Shown in pieces: positions 6,591 through 15,188 of a DNA stretch of 64,000 nt (position 1 is its first letter; each line of letters opens with the position of its first letter). This DNA comes from Flavobacterium sharifuzzamanii (GTDB taxonomy: Bacteria; Bacteroidota; Bacteroidia; Flavobacteriales; Flavobacteriaceae), in the NCBI RefSeq assembly GCF_003254585.1, contig NZ_QJGZ01000042.1, forward strand, positions 434,001 through 498,000, written 5' to 3'. The position numbers and the translations under genes are program-made. Below the pieces are notes generated by a model, which was not told the DNA's origin, did not search any database, and saw only the letters and a program-made list of their open reading frames with translations.

Positions 6591-7667
6591 TCAATGTTCT
6601 CCATATCCAATATCATCCATTTTCCCGCTAAAAACACGATATTGAATAATAAAATAAATAATCACCAGAAACAAAGCGATAAAAAACCAGCTCAAACCTG
6701 CATTTAATCCGTATTCGTGAGCTGCGGTGTTGTAAATCGTTAACGATGGATTTACTTTATTGGTTGAAGGCAGAACATTCGGAAAAATCGAAACCGCTGT
6801 CGAGGCAAATCCGCCAACTAAGAATAAAGTCGAAAAAATAAATCCGTGACCGTCTTTTTTAAAGGAACGAACTTTAAATAATCCCGCAATTCCAACAAAA
6901 GTCAAAAGCGGAAAGAACCAAAGAATCGGATTTTCAACGAAATTATGAAATGGTTTCGGCTCGATAAAGTGCCAAATTCCCAAAGAAATAAAGACTAAAA
7001 TCAAGAGAACAAAGTTCAGTCTAAAGATTACATTTTTCAATTTCGGATTCAGCGCTGAATTTGTTTTATAAATAATCCAGTTTGCACCGTGAATTGTCAA
7101 TGCCACAACACTCACAATTCCTAAGAAAAGCGTAAACCAATCGATAATTCCCAATTCATCTGCTTGCGGACTAAAAGTAGGATTCCATAAAGGCAAAAAG
7201 AAAAAATGCGCTTCCTGCGTCGAAACGCCATTTTGAACCATTCCGAGATTCACGCCTCGAACGATATTTCCTAAAGCAATTCCGAAAAATAGAGCCAAAA
7301 GCAAACTCGCGATTCCGAAAGCTTTATCCCAAATGCTTTCCCACATGTGATTGTGAATTTGTCCACGCATTTCAAGTCCGATCGCACGGAAAATCAAAAG
7401 CCATAAAATCATAATTAAAGGCAGATAAAATCCGCTAAAAGAAGAAGCGTATAAAGTCGGAAAAGCAAAAAATAAAACTCCTCCCGCTGCAATTAGCCAA
7501 ACTTCATTGGCATCCCAAAACGGACCAATTGCATTGGTGATTGCTTTTTTATCTTTTTCTGTATCTGCAAAAAATAAGTGAATAATTCCTGCACCAAAAT
7601 CATAACCGTCTAAAACCAAATAAACAGCCAAAATTCCCATTAAAACTACGTACCAAAAAAATTCCAT
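6591..7667 (-). CDS. cydB: Cytochrome bd oxidase subunit II
   Basis: The 358-residue protein has about eight to nine membrane helices and begins MEFFWYVVLMGILAVYLVLDGYDFGAGI, the conserved CydB opening. FWDANEVWLIAAGGVLFFAFP (about 50-70) is another family signature. CydB is the structural partner of CydA in the quinol-oxidising, high-affinity bd terminal oxidase of the inner membrane. Its ATG is two bases past the cydA stop, so the subunits are co-transcribed and probably translationally coupled. No small CydX-like gene is visible downstream; the next feature is a repeat. Confidence 0.96.
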   Translation of the reverse strand: MEFFWYVVLMGILAVYLVLDGYDFGAGIIHLFFADTEKDKKAITNAIGPFWDANEVWLIAAGGVLFFAFPTLYASSFSGFYLPLIMILWLLIFRAIGLEMRGQIHNHMWESIWDKAFGIASLLLALFFGIALGNIVRGVNLGMVQNGVSTQEAHFFFLPLWNPTFSPQADELGIIDWFTLFLGIVSVVALTIHGANWIIYKTNSALNPKLKNVIFRLNFVLLILVFISLGIWHFIEPKPFHNFVENPILWFFPLLTFVGIAGLFKVRSFKKDGHGFIFSTLFLVGGFASTAVSIFPNVLPSTNKVNPSLTIYNTAAHEYGLNAGLSWFFIALFLVIIYFIIQYRVFSGKMDDIGYGEH

Positions 7668-7669
7668 AC

Positions 7670-9016
7670 TTATATTTTTTCTGTTGAAAGTTCCACTTTA
7701 TGTGGCCCTTTATTGATAATTTTTCCAATCAAAAGTAAAAACAGCATTCCCAGCAAAAGGTATAAACCAATAAAACCAAGCAATGTAAACAAGGTATTTC
7801 CTGATGAAACCGTTGGTGAAGCTCCCGCTGCAGTACGTAATAAATTATAAACCAGCCAAGGCTGTCTTCCTAATTCTGCCGTGTACCAGCCTGTTGTATT
7901 GGCAATGTACGGAAATGGCATCATGAACATCAGAGACCATAAAATCCATTTGGTTTCAAATAATTTTCCTCTGATTAATTGAAAAAGGGAAAGCACCATT
8001 AACCCAATAAACACAGTTCCAAGTCCAACCATAATATGATACGCATAATACAATCCTGAAATATTCGTTGGATGCAAGTCTTCTTCAAACTGATCTAAAC
8101 CTTTTATCTCCTGATCCCAGTTTCCATAAGTCAGGAAACTCAAAATATTTGGAACAGCGATTTTATTATCCAATTTTTTGTCTTTAACGTCTGGCTGCCC
8201 GATTAAGACGATTTCAGAACCTTTCTTTTCAGTATGAAAAATCCCTTCCATCGCTGCAAAAGTTACAGGCTGATATTTGACCACATTTTTAGCTGCTAAA
8301 TCTCCTGTTGGAACCGCTACGATAACACTCGAAATCAATCCGAAGATTACTCCCGTTTTTAAGAACAATTTCCCGAAAGAAACGTTTTTATTACTTAAAA
8401 TATAGAAAGCTCCAATTCCAGCCACAACAAAAGAACTCGTTACTAAAGAAGCTGCTTGATTGTGCAAATAAGAAGGCCAAAGCCAAGGATTTAAGAATAA
8501 AGCTTGGAAGTTATTCAACACAAATTTTCCGTTTTCTAAAATTTCATAACCAACCGGATTCTGCATCCAAGAATGTGTGGCGATAATTAAAAATCCGCTG
8601 GCCCAAGAACCAATCATGATTAACAATCCAGTTACAAAATGCCATTTATGTCCGAGAAGTTTTTCTCCGAATAAAAATAATCCGAGGAAAGAAGATTCGA
8701 GAAAGAAAGAAAACATTCCTTCCATTGCCAGTGTCTGACCAATGATTCCTCCCGTAAGTTCGGAGAATTTAGCCCAGTTGGTTCCAAACTGAAACTCCAT
8801 CGGGATTCCTGTTACAACGCCCATTGCAAAATTGAGGGCGAAGATTTTCATCCAGAAATGGGTGGCGTGATTGTATTGTTCGTCTTTAGTCTTGAGATAT
8901 TTCCACTTGAAGTACACAATGATCAACGAAAGACCCATTGTAAGTTGTGGAAAAAGATAATGAAAAGTGATCGTGAAGGCAAATTGCATTCGATCATAAA
9001 AGAGCATTTCTTCCAT
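7670..9016 (-). CDS. cydA: Cytochrome bd oxidase subunit I
   Basis: The start is placed at the ATG at 9016 (MEEMLFYDRMQFAFTITFHYLFPQLTMG), which puts the heme-ligand histidine at residue 19 as in other CydA proteins. The 13 extra upstream residues are not family-like. Length is 448 residues with about nine helices. YLHNQAAS supplies the second histidine ligand, and GRQPWLVYNLLRT near the C-terminus is the quinol-oxidase signature of the short Q-loop class. It carries hemes b558, b595 and d. bd oxidases are generally less sensitive to sulfide than heme-copper oxidases, which is notable beside the sulfur genes here. Confidence 0.96.
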   Translation of the reverse strand: MEEMLFYDRMQFAFTITFHYLFPQLTMGLSLIIVYFKWKYLKTKDEQYNHATHFWMKIFALNFAMGVVTGIPMEFQFGTNWAKFSELTGGIIGQTLAMEGMFSFFLESSFLGLFLFGEKLLGHKWHFVTGLLIMIGSWASGFLIIATHSWMQNPVGYEILENGKFVLNNFQALFLNPWLWPSYLHNQAASLVTSSFVVAGIGAFYILSNKNVSFGKLFLKTGVIFGLISSVIVAVPTGDLAAKNVVKYQPVTFAAMEGIFHTEKKGSEIVLIGQPDVKDKKLDNKIAVPNILSFLTYGNWDQEIKGLDQFEEDLHPTNISGLYYAYHIMVGLGTVFIGLMVLSLFQLIRGKLFETKWILWSLMFMMPFPYIANTTGWYTAELGRQPWLVYNLLRTAAGASPTVSSGNTLFTLLGFIGLYLLLGMLFLLLIGKIINKGPHKVELSTEKI

Positions 9017-9168
9017 AATGGTAATTTGTTTATGAAGTTCCACAAATTTAACCATTAGAACCCGAATTAATGCCCTTTAAAAAAAGTTTATCGTCTGATA
9101 TTTGTTAAACTTTTCAACAATTTAAAGGTATTGATTACACTTCTACCCTTTTTGGTTTGGTTATAGTT

Positions 9169-9271
9169 TGTCATTTCGACGAAGGAGAAATCACACACAG
9201 AATTGCACAAAGATTGGAGATAATACGTTATGGAATTCTGTGTGTGATTTCTCCCTTTGGTGGAAATGACA
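9169..9271. repeat. Inverted repeat TGTCATTTCGACGAAGGAG family, copy 1
   Basis: It opens TGTCATTTCGACGAAGGAGA and closes with a diverged complement ending GGAAATGACA, with ATTCTGTGTGTGATTTCTCC internally. Other copies are at 28480-28580 and 47086-47187, with a variant at 61912-62011. Each is about 100 bp. With the repeats at 9304-9446 it fills the 9056-9453 gap; a short open frame across this region is only repeat sequence. Confidence 0.85.
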
Positions 9272-9303
9272 AGATTGCGTATGAATTTTTGTGAGTAAAA
9301 CAT

Positions 9304-9446
9304 AACCCGTGGTTTCAACCACGGGAACACAATGCATATCCGATACGTTTCCTGCGGTTGAAACCGCAGGCTATATTTGATTTTGATTACGTGAGTTTCC
9401 TCTGGTTGAAACCGTAGACTATGTTTGGTTTTGATTACGTAAGTTC
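9304..9446. repeat. Tandem palindromic repeats, CCCGTGGTTTCAACCACGGG family
   Basis: Three palindromes stand in a row: CCCGTGGTTTCAACCACGGG (9306-9325), CCTGCGGTTGAAACCGCAGG (9351-9370) and a diverged CCTCTGGTTGAAACCGTAGAC (9399-9419). The last two are each followed by a similar stretch ending TTTTGATTACGTRAGTTC, giving a unit of about 50 bp. They lie between the convergent or parallel ends of cydA and the HD hydrolase gene. Confidence 0.8.
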
Positions 9447-9453
9447 AGTTTTA

Positions 9454-10044
9454 TTATTTTTCTAAAATACCTTTTTGAACACTTTCATTAATCAAACCTT
9501 CGGCATAATTCCATAAAGATTCTGAACCATTTTTGATGACGCTTTTCTTTTCGTAAACTTTATCATATTTCACTCCAAACTCTTTCCAAGTTCCACCATT
9601 GTTTGATGTGTTTTGCAATAATGGTTCAAGTCTGTCCATAGATTTTGCAAATTTGGCTTCGTTGGTTTCACCAGCTTCAAATTCTTCCCAAATAGCAATT
9701 AGTTCTTCTGCTTGTTTTTTTGGAAGCAAACCAAAAATTCTATTTGCCGCTAAACGCTCTTCATCTGTATTGTCATGGCTTTTTACCGTATCATAAATAA
9801 AGACATCACCTGCGTCAATTTCAACTATATCGTGAATCAAAACCATTTTTACTACTTTCAAAACATCAATCGGTTCATTGGAGTGTTCTGCCAAAACAAT
9901 TGCCATCAAAGCCAAATGCCAACTGTGTTCTGCATCATTTTCGCATCTATCGCTATTGAATAATTTGGTCTTACGTTGAATGTATTTTACCTTATCAATT
10001 TCTTTTATAAAAGCAATTTGATCTATTAAGTCCTTTGTGTTCAT
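9454..10044 (-). CDS. HD-domain phosphohydrolase of the YfbR/HDDC2 type
   Basis: From the ATG at 10044 the protein has 196 residues. HD-superfamily metal ligands are visible: H33 region CENDAEHSWHLALMAIVLAEHSN, then VKMVLIHDIVEIDAGDVF, and a later conserved D in SMDRLEPLLQN. This pattern fits the small family of 5'-deoxynucleotidase-like hydrolases (YfbR, yeast YGK1/HDDC2). Those remove phosphate from deoxynucleoside monophosphates. The upstream residues MSNYALSFNF... are not family-like, so the shorter start is preferred. The gene is single. Specific substrate is inferred from family only. Confidence 0.85.
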   Translation of the reverse strand: MNTKDLIDQIAFIKEIDKVKYIQRKTKLFNSDRCENDAEHSWHLALMAIVLAEHSNEPIDVLKVVKMVLIHDIVEIDAGDVFIYDTVKSHDNTDEERLAANRIFGLLPKKQAEELIAIWEEFEAGETNEAKFAKSMDRLEPLLQNTSNNGGTWKEFGVKYDKVYEKKSVIKNGSESLWNYAEGLINESVQKGILEK

Positions 10045-10213
10045 TTTCTTTTTTGTTTTGAAATGACATTCGTCATACGCAAAATTAAAGCTTAAAGCGT
10101 AATTGCTCAACTTAAAATTAATTTATCTCAGATCGTATGACAAAATCCATATTATTTTACACAAAAACCTAATTTCTGTAACATTAGTCACCTATTTTTT
10201 TAAAAAACAAGAC

Positions 10214-10221
10214 TACCTTTG
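10214..10221 (+). promoter_or_regulatory. -7 box for the persulfide dioxygenase gene
   Basis: TACCTTTG matches TAnnTTTG and would start transcription about 20 nt before the ATG at 10248. No good -33 element was seen. Confidence 0.45.
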
Positions 10222-10247
10222 TCTTCCATTATTTTTATTACTGAATC

Positions 10248-11666
10248 ATGAAAATAGAACAAATTTACACCGGATGCCTCGCTCAAGGTGCATATTATAT
10301 CACTTCAAATGGCGAAGCGGCCATTATTGATCCGCTTAGAGAAATTCAGCCTTATCTGGATCGTTTAGAGCGTGACGGAGTTAAGCTGAAATATATTTTT
10401 GAAACACATTTCCACGCCGATTTCGTTTCTGGACACGTTGATTTGAGCAAAGAAACTGGAGCGCCAATTGTTTACGGGCCAAATGCTTCTTGCGAATTTG
10501 ACTGCATTTCTGCAAAAGACGGACAAGAATTTAAAATCGGAGAAGTAACAATTAAAGTTTTGCACACTCCTGGCCACACTATGGAAAGTACAACTTTTTT
10601 ACTTATCGATGAAAACGGAAAAGATCACGCGATTTTCTCTGGAGATACCTTATTTATTGGAGATGTCGGACGTCCTGATTTAGCTCAAAAAGCAGCTGGA
10701 ATGACACAAGATCAATTGGCAGGAATTTTATATCATTCGCTAAGAGATAAAATCATGACGCTGAATGATGATGTAATTGTATATCCTGCTCACGGTGCTG
10801 GAAGTGCCTGCGGAAAAAATATGAGCAAAGAAACTGTTTCTACTATCGGGAATCAAAAAGCTACAAATTATGCTTTGCGTGCTGATATGACCGAAGAAGA
10901 GTTTATCAAAGAAGTTACTGATGGTTTATTGCCTCCTCCTGCCTATTTCAGCATGAACGTTGCGATGAATAAAGGCGGCTATGAAAGCTTTGAAACCGTT
11001 CTAAACAATGGAATGAAAGCTATAAACGTAAAAGATTTTGAAGCCGTAGCTGAAGAAACTGGTGCTTTAATTCTAGATACAAGAAGTGCTGCCGATTTCA
11101 GCAAAGGTTTTATTCCGCAATCTATTAATATTGGAATCAACGGTGATTTTGCTCCGTGGGTTGGAACTTTAATTGCCGATGTAAAACAGCCAATTATATT
11201 GGTTACCGCTGCTGGCATGGAAGAAGAAACTGTAACTCGTTTAAGCCGTGTAGGTTTTGATACGATTATCGGACATTTAGAAGGTGGTTTTGAAGCTTGG
11301 CAAAATGCAGGTTTCGAGATTGATACTGTTAACAGAATCACTGCCGAACAGTTTACTAATGAATTTAAATTTGGCAAAGATAAAATTGTAGATATCCGTA
11401 AAGAAACAGAATACGCAGCAGAACATATAGATGATGCTTACAGCAAACCTTTGGCTTATATCAATGACTGGGTAAAAGACATTAATCCAAATGAACATTT
11501 TTATCTGCATTGTGCAGGAGGTTACAGAAGCATGATTGCTGCTTCTATCCTTCAAGCAAGAGGTTTCAGAAATTTCTCGGAAGTTGAAGGCGGTTTTGGA
11601 GCAATTTCTAAAACCAATGTTCCAAAATCAGATTTTGTTTGTCAGAGCAAGGTTTTGAAAGCATAA
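10248..11666 (+). CDS. CstB-like persulfide dioxygenase-rhodanese fusion
   Basis: The 472-residue protein has an N-terminal metallo-beta-lactamase-fold persulfide dioxygenase (1-~235) and two rhodanese domains (~250-350 and ~360-465). Metal and active-site residues visible are H54, H56, D58, H63 (THFHADFVSGH), H110, D133 and H182, and C188 in AHGAGSACGK. The first rhodanese lacks its cysteine (VTAAGMEE), while the second has it at about C422 (LHCAGGYRSM). This is the order reported for CstB of Staphylococcus aureus, which oxidises low-molecular-weight persulfides to thiosulfate. Two YeeE-type transporter genes follow on the same strand, consistent with sulfide detoxification. Confidence 0.9.
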   Translation: MKIEQIYTGCLAQGAYYITSNGEAAIIDPLREIQPYLDRLERDGVKLKYIFETHFHADFVSGHVDLSKETGAPIVYGPNASCEFDCISAKDGQEFKIGEVTIKVLHTPGHTMESTTFLLIDENGKDHAIFSGDTLFIGDVGRPDLAQKAAGMTQDQLAGILYHSLRDKIMTLNDDVIVYPAHGAGSACGKNMSKETVSTIGNQKATNYALRADMTEEEFIKEVTDGLLPPPAYFSMNVAMNKGGYESFETVLNNGMKAINVKDFEAVAEETGALILDTRSAADFSKGFIPQSINIGINGDFAPWVGTLIADVKQPIILVTAAGMEEETVTRLSRVGFDTIIGHLEGGFEAWQNAGFEIDTVNRITAEQFTNEFKFGKDKIVDIRKETEYAAEHIDDAYSKPLAYINDWVKDINPNEHFYLHCAGGYRSMIAASILQARGFRNFSEVEGGFGAISKTNVPKSDFVCQSKVLKA

Positions 11667-11674
11667 ATATAATT

Positions 11675-11790
11675 TTTTACCATTAAGATATTAAGGAAAT
11701 TAAGTTGGAATGCTTAACTTTCTTAAACTTCTTTAAAAAAGTTTCATTAAGTTAGATTAGCTTAATTTCCTTAATATCTTAATGGTAAAA
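11675..11790. repeat. Long inverted repeat, ACCATTAAGATATTAAG family, copy 2
   Basis: TTACCATTAAGATATTAAGG at the left pairs with CCTTAATATCTTAATGGTAA at the right almost perfectly, with a second pair of TTAA words inside. The ends match the copy at 2416-2525. It lies inside a probable operon, between the CstB-like gene and the first YeeE gene. Confidence 0.85.
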
Positions 11791-11818
11791 AATAAAAAAA
11801 ACTAAATTTTAAAAGTAA

Positions 11819-12388
11819 ATGAGTATACTTGAAATCATTAAAGAACCATGGCCTTGGTACGTTGCAGGCCCTTTGATTGGATTAACAGTTCCAATTTTAT
11901 TAATTATCGGAAATAAATCTTTCGGGATTAGTTCTTCTCTTCGTCATATTTGTGCGGCTTGTATTCCTGCAAATATTTCGTTTTTTAAATACGACTGGAA
12001 AAAAGAAAGCTGGAATTTATTCTTTGTTTTAGGAATATTTCTAGGCGGTTTTATCACTGCTCATTTTTTATCGAATCCAAATCCTGTAGAAATTGCTCCT
12101 GAATTAACAGAGAAATTAGCGACTTACGGAATCACAGATCATAGTGGTTTGGTTCCTGCACAATTATTTTCTTGGGAAAGTTTATTAACGCTTCGCGGAT
12201 TTATCATGATTGTGGTTGGCGGATTCTTAGTTGGTTTCGGAACTCGTTACGCTGGCGGATGCACAAGCGGACATGCGATCATGGGATTATCAAACTTACA
12301 ATGGCCATCATTGGTAGCTACAATCTGTTTTATGATTGGTGGTTTTGTAATGGCACTTTTGATTTTACCTTATATTCTTTCACTTTAA
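11819..12388 (+). CDS. YeeE/YedE-family transporter, N-terminal-type half
   Basis: The 189-residue membrane protein has about five hydrophobic segments. It contains RHICAACIPANISFFKY (about 41-57) and the family signature RYAGGCTSGHAIMGL (about 142-156), whose cysteine is one of those lining the thiosulfate path in full-length YeeE (TsuA). The protein is about half the length of YeeE, and the complementary half is encoded 10 bp downstream. The pair probably forms one heterodimeric importer or channel for thiosulfate or a related sulfane-sulfur compound. Linkage with the persulfide dioxygenase, which makes thiosulfate, supports that cargo. Confidence 0.88.
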   Translation: MSILEIIKEPWPWYVAGPLIGLTVPILLIIGNKSFGISSSLRHICAACIPANISFFKYDWKKESWNLFFVLGIFLGGFITAHFLSNPNPVEIAPELTEKLATYGITDHSGLVPAQLFSWESLLTLRGFIMIVVGGFLVGFGTRYAGGCTSGHAIMGLSNLQWPSLVATICFMIGGFVMALLILPYILSL

Positions 12389-12398
12389 AATTTCAAAA

Positions 12399-12875
12399 AT
12401 GAGTTTAGAAAATAAAAATATAGACGGCGAAGGAATCAACGCAAGCCAGAAAAAAGAAACTGCATTAGGAAACTTAAAATATTTAATCGTTGGAATCTTT
12501 TTCGGAATTGTATTCGTAAAAGCAGAAATCATCAGCTGGTTCAGAATTCAGGAAATGTTCAATCTAGAGTCATTCCACATGTATGGCGTAATTGGATGCG
12601 CTGTCGTTGTTGGACTAATATCGGTACAATTGATTAAAAAATTCAACATCAAAACTCTTGATGGAGAAAAAATTGAAATTCAACCAAAGACTTTTAATAA
12701 AGGACAAATCTACGGTGGCTTATTATTCGGTTTCGGATGGGCAATTACTGGAGCTTGTCCAGGTCCGCTTTTTGCTCAAATTGGTACAGGAGCGACTGTA
12801 ATTGTGATTACTTTGGTTAGTGCCATTGCTGGAACTTGGGTTTATGGTTTGATTAAAGATAAATTGCCTCATTAA
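12399..12875 (+). CDS. YeeE/YedE-family transporter, C-terminal-type half (DUF6691-like)
   Basis: The 158-residue protein has a 20-30-residue polar N-terminus and about four membrane segments. The second YeeE signature GWAITGACPGPLFAQIGTG (about 119-137) carries the conserved cysteine and the glycine-proline turn. The start is ATG at 12399, ten bases after the first half's stop, so the two are co-translated. In single-chain YeeE both cysteine motifs lie in one polypeptide; here they are divided between two. The cargo is inferred as thiosulfate or a sulfane-sulfur species. Confidence 0.88.
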   Translation: MSLENKNIDGEGINASQKKETALGNLKYLIVGIFFGIVFVKAEIISWFRIQEMFNLESFHMYGVIGCAVVVGLISVQLIKKFNIKTLDGEKIEIQPKTFNKGQIYGGLLFGFGWAITGACPGPLFAQIGTGATVIVITLVSAIAGTWVYGLIKDKLPH

Positions 12876-12899
12876 TTTTTTTATAAAGTAAATCCAAAA

Positions 12900-13418
12900 A
12901 TGAATTCTACTGAACAGTTAGTATTACGAAAAGCAGTTCTTTCTGAAATACCGGCAATTTGGGAAATATTGCAAGATGCCATCGAACAAAGGAGATTAGA
13001 TGGAAGCTCACAATGGCAGGATGGTTATCCGAACGAGCTTTCTATTAAAAATGATATCGAAAATGGTTATGGATATGTTTTTACAGAAAACGAATCGATT
13101 CTGGCTTATGCGGCTATTATTTTTGATAAAGAACCTGCTTACGAAAATATCGAAGGAAAATGGCTTACTGATGGCAATTATACTGTTATGCATCGTGTAG
13201 CCGTGTCGAAATTAGCAAAAGGAAAAGGGATTGCAACCAAACTATTTGAGAGCATCGAAGGTTTGTCTGTCGAAAATAAAATTTACAGTATAAAAGTAGA
13301 CACAAACTTCGATAATACTCCGATGTTGAAAATTTTAGACAGATTAAAATATACGTATTGCGGAGAAGTCTATTTTAGAGGCTCTGCAAGAAAAGCATTT
13401 GAAAAACGATTGATCTAA
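12900..13418 (+). CDS. GNAT-family N-acetyltransferase
   Basis: The 172-residue protein has the GNAT order: LRKAVLSEIPAIWEILQDAIEQR (N-terminal strand-helix), a central strand ending in MHRVAVSKLAKGKGIATKLFESIE, which holds the acetyl-CoA pyrophosphate loop (Q/R-x-x-G-x-G/A, here KGKGIA), and a C-terminal YCGEVYFRGSARKAFEKRL typical of a Bacteroidota subgroup. It would transfer an acetyl group to an unknown amine. It starts 24 bp after the YeeE half on the same strand and is followed by a terminator, so it may be the last gene of that transcription unit. Confidence 0.85.
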   Translation: MNSTEQLVLRKAVLSEIPAIWEILQDAIEQRRLDGSSQWQDGYPNELSIKNDIENGYGYVFTENESILAYAAIIFDKEPAYENIEGKWLTDGNYTVMHRVAVSKLAKGKGIATKLFESIEGLSVENKIYSIKVDTNFDNTPMLKILDRLKYTYCGEVYFRGSARKAFEKRLI

Positions 13419-13440
13419 ATAAACAATATATAAAATTAAT

Positions 13441-13478
13441 AACCCGACTGGTTCTATGAATCTGTCGGGTTTGTTTTT
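13441..13478 (+). terminator. Intrinsic terminator after the GNAT gene
   Basis: AACCCGAC (13441-13448) and GTCGGGTT (13464-13471) form a perfect 8-bp stem followed by TGTTTTTGTTT. It ends the CstB-like/YeeE/GNAT unit. Confidence 0.85.
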
Positions 13479-13546
13479 GTTTCAAGTTTCACGTTTAACG
13501 TTGCCTACCGAAAACCTGAAACCTGAAACTTGAAACCTGAAACTTT
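13479..13546. repeat. Inverted repeat, GTTTCAAGTTTC/GAAACCTGAAAC family
   Basis: GTTTCAAGTTTCACGTTTAACG is followed by a tract of (A)AACCTGAAACTTGAAACCTG units that pair back to it. The same words recur at 20371-20440, 20919-20960, 21575-21640 and 23158-23229, all inside the trp operon. Confidence 0.75.
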
Positions 13547-13610
13547 TTTCTTCATCAATTTTTAATTTCATTTCGTTAAGTTTGCTTTAAACAAAAAGTC
13601 CCATACCTAT

Positions 13611-15188
13611 ATGAACCGCTCCGAGCAATTAAACAAACTACAAAACACAGAAAATTGGGACGTAATAATAATCGGCGGAGGCGCAAGCGGTCTTGGAACG
13701 GCAGTTGATGCAGCGAGTCGCGGTTACAAAACCATTTTATTTGAAGCTGTAGATTTTGCAAAGGGAACCTCTAGCCGAAGCACTAAACTGGTTCATGGCG
13801 GAGTACGCTATTTGGCGCAAGGAGATGTGCATTTGGTTCGAGAAGCATTAAAAGAACGAGGTTTACTGGCGCAAAACGCAGCTCATTTAGTCAAAAACCA
13901 ATCGTTTATAATTCCAAACTATCATTTACTAAGTGGTTATTTTTATACGATCGGATTAAAAATTTACGATTTATTATCAGGTTTTTTAAGTTTAGGAAGT
14001 TCTAAATATCTTTCAAAAAAGAAAACTATCGAAATGCTCCCGAACGTTCAGGAAAAAGGTTTGGTAAATGGCGTTATTTATCATGACGGTCAATTTGATG
14101 ATTCTCGTCTAGCCATTAATCTTGCTCAAACGGCTGTTGAAAACGGAGCTTGTCTTTTAAATTATATAAAGGTTACCAATTTATTGAAAGACGACAAAAA
14201 TCAAATTATTGGTGTTCAAGCGGAAGATCAGGAAAGTGGAATTAAATATGATATAAAAGGTTCTGCGGTAATAAATGCAACTGGAGTTTTTACAAACGCT
14301 ATCATGAAATTAAATGATAAAGTTTATAAAAAATATATTGTTCCAAGTCAGGGAATTCATTTGGTTCTTGACAAATCTTTTCTTCCAGGCGAAAATGCTC
14401 TAATGATTCCAAAAACAAAAGATGGAAGAGTTTTATTTGCTGTTCCGTGGCATAACCGAATTGTAGTTGGAACAACTGATACTTTAATTAAAAAGCAAAG
14501 TTTAGAACCTATCGCTTTAGAAAGCGAAATTCAATTTGTTTTGGAAACTGCACAACGATTCTTGGCAAAAAAGCCAGAAAGAAAAGATGTATTATCGGTT
14601 TTTGCAGGATTGCGTCCGTTGGCAGCGCCGAAAGAAGAAGGCAAAAGCACCAAAGAAGTTTCTAGAAGCCACAAAATCATAGTTTCAGAAACGGGCCTTA
14701 TTACCATTACTGGAGGAAAATGGACAACATACAGAAAAATTGCTGAGGATATTATTGACAAAGCAATTAAAACAGGTAAATTAGAAAAGAAAGTTTGTAC
14801 AACAGAGCATCTTTCTATTCATGGAAACCAGCCTACTACTTCTGTCGACAGAGAAAATCACCTATATATATATGGTACTGATATTCCGAAAATAATCGAA
14901 TTACAAGAAAGCGAACCCGAGCTGAAAGAAAAACTACATCCTGATCATGAATTTACCATGGCAGAAGTTGTTTGGGCAATTCGTTACGAAATGGCACGAA
15001 CTGTAGACGATATTTTAGCCAGAAGAGTTCGTTTATTATTCTTAGATGCAAGAGCTGCAATTGAAGTTTCGGAGAAAACAGCAAGAGTAATTGCGAAAGA
15101 ATTGGGACATGATGAAGTTTGGATAAACTCAGAAATTGCCAATTTTAAGCAAATTGCAAAAGGTTTTCTGCTGTCTGAATTCCGATAA
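13611..15188 (+). CDS. glpD: Glycerol-3-phosphate dehydrogenase, FAD-dependent (aerobic type)
   Basis: The 525-residue protein opens with an ADP-binding FAD motif, VIIIGGGASGLGTAVDAASRGYKTILFE (about 19-46). It continues with GTSSRSTKLVHGGVRYLAQGD, the GlpD signature, and a C-terminal helical domain including MAEVVWAIRYEMARTVDDILARRVR. It oxidises sn-glycerol-3-phosphate to dihydroxyacetone phosphate at the inner membrane and passes electrons to quinone. No glpK or glpF gene is next to it. The gene stands alone between a terminator/repeat upstream and the MarR locus downstream. Confidence 0.95.
   Translation: MNRSEQLNKLQNTENWDVIIIGGGASGLGTAVDAASRGYKTILFEAVDFAKGTSSRSTKLVHGGVRYLAQGDVHLVREALKERGLLAQNAAHLVKNQSFIIPNYHLLSGYFYTIGLKIYDLLSGFLSLGSSKYLSKKKTIEMLPNVQEKGLVNGVIYHDGQFDDSRLAINLAQTAVENGACLLNYIKVTNLLKDDKNQIIGVQAEDQESGIKYDIKGSAVINATGVFTNAIMKLNDKVYKKYIVPSQGIHLVLDKSFLPGENALMIPKTKDGRVLFAVPWHNRIVVGTTDTLIKKQSLEPIALESEIQFVLETAQRFLAKKPERKDVLSVFAGLRPLAAPKEEGKSTKEVSRSHKIIVSETGLITITGGKWTTYRKIAEDIIDKAIKTGKLEKKVCTTEHLSIHGNQPTTSVDRENHLYIYGTDIPKIIELQESEPELKEKLHPDHEFTMAEVVWAIRYEMARTVDDILARRVRLLFLDARAAIEVSEKTARVIAKELGHDEVWINSEIANFKQIAKGFLLSEFR

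Noticed and set aside
9088..9330. 80-codon minus-strand frame between cydA and the HD gene
   Set aside because: It is built wholly from the repeats at 9169-9271 and 9304-9446 and has no protein-like features.
10979..11377. 132-codon minus-strand frame within the CstB-like gene
   Set aside because: Antisense of a gene with clear dioxygenase and rhodanese motifs; it lacks any motif itself.
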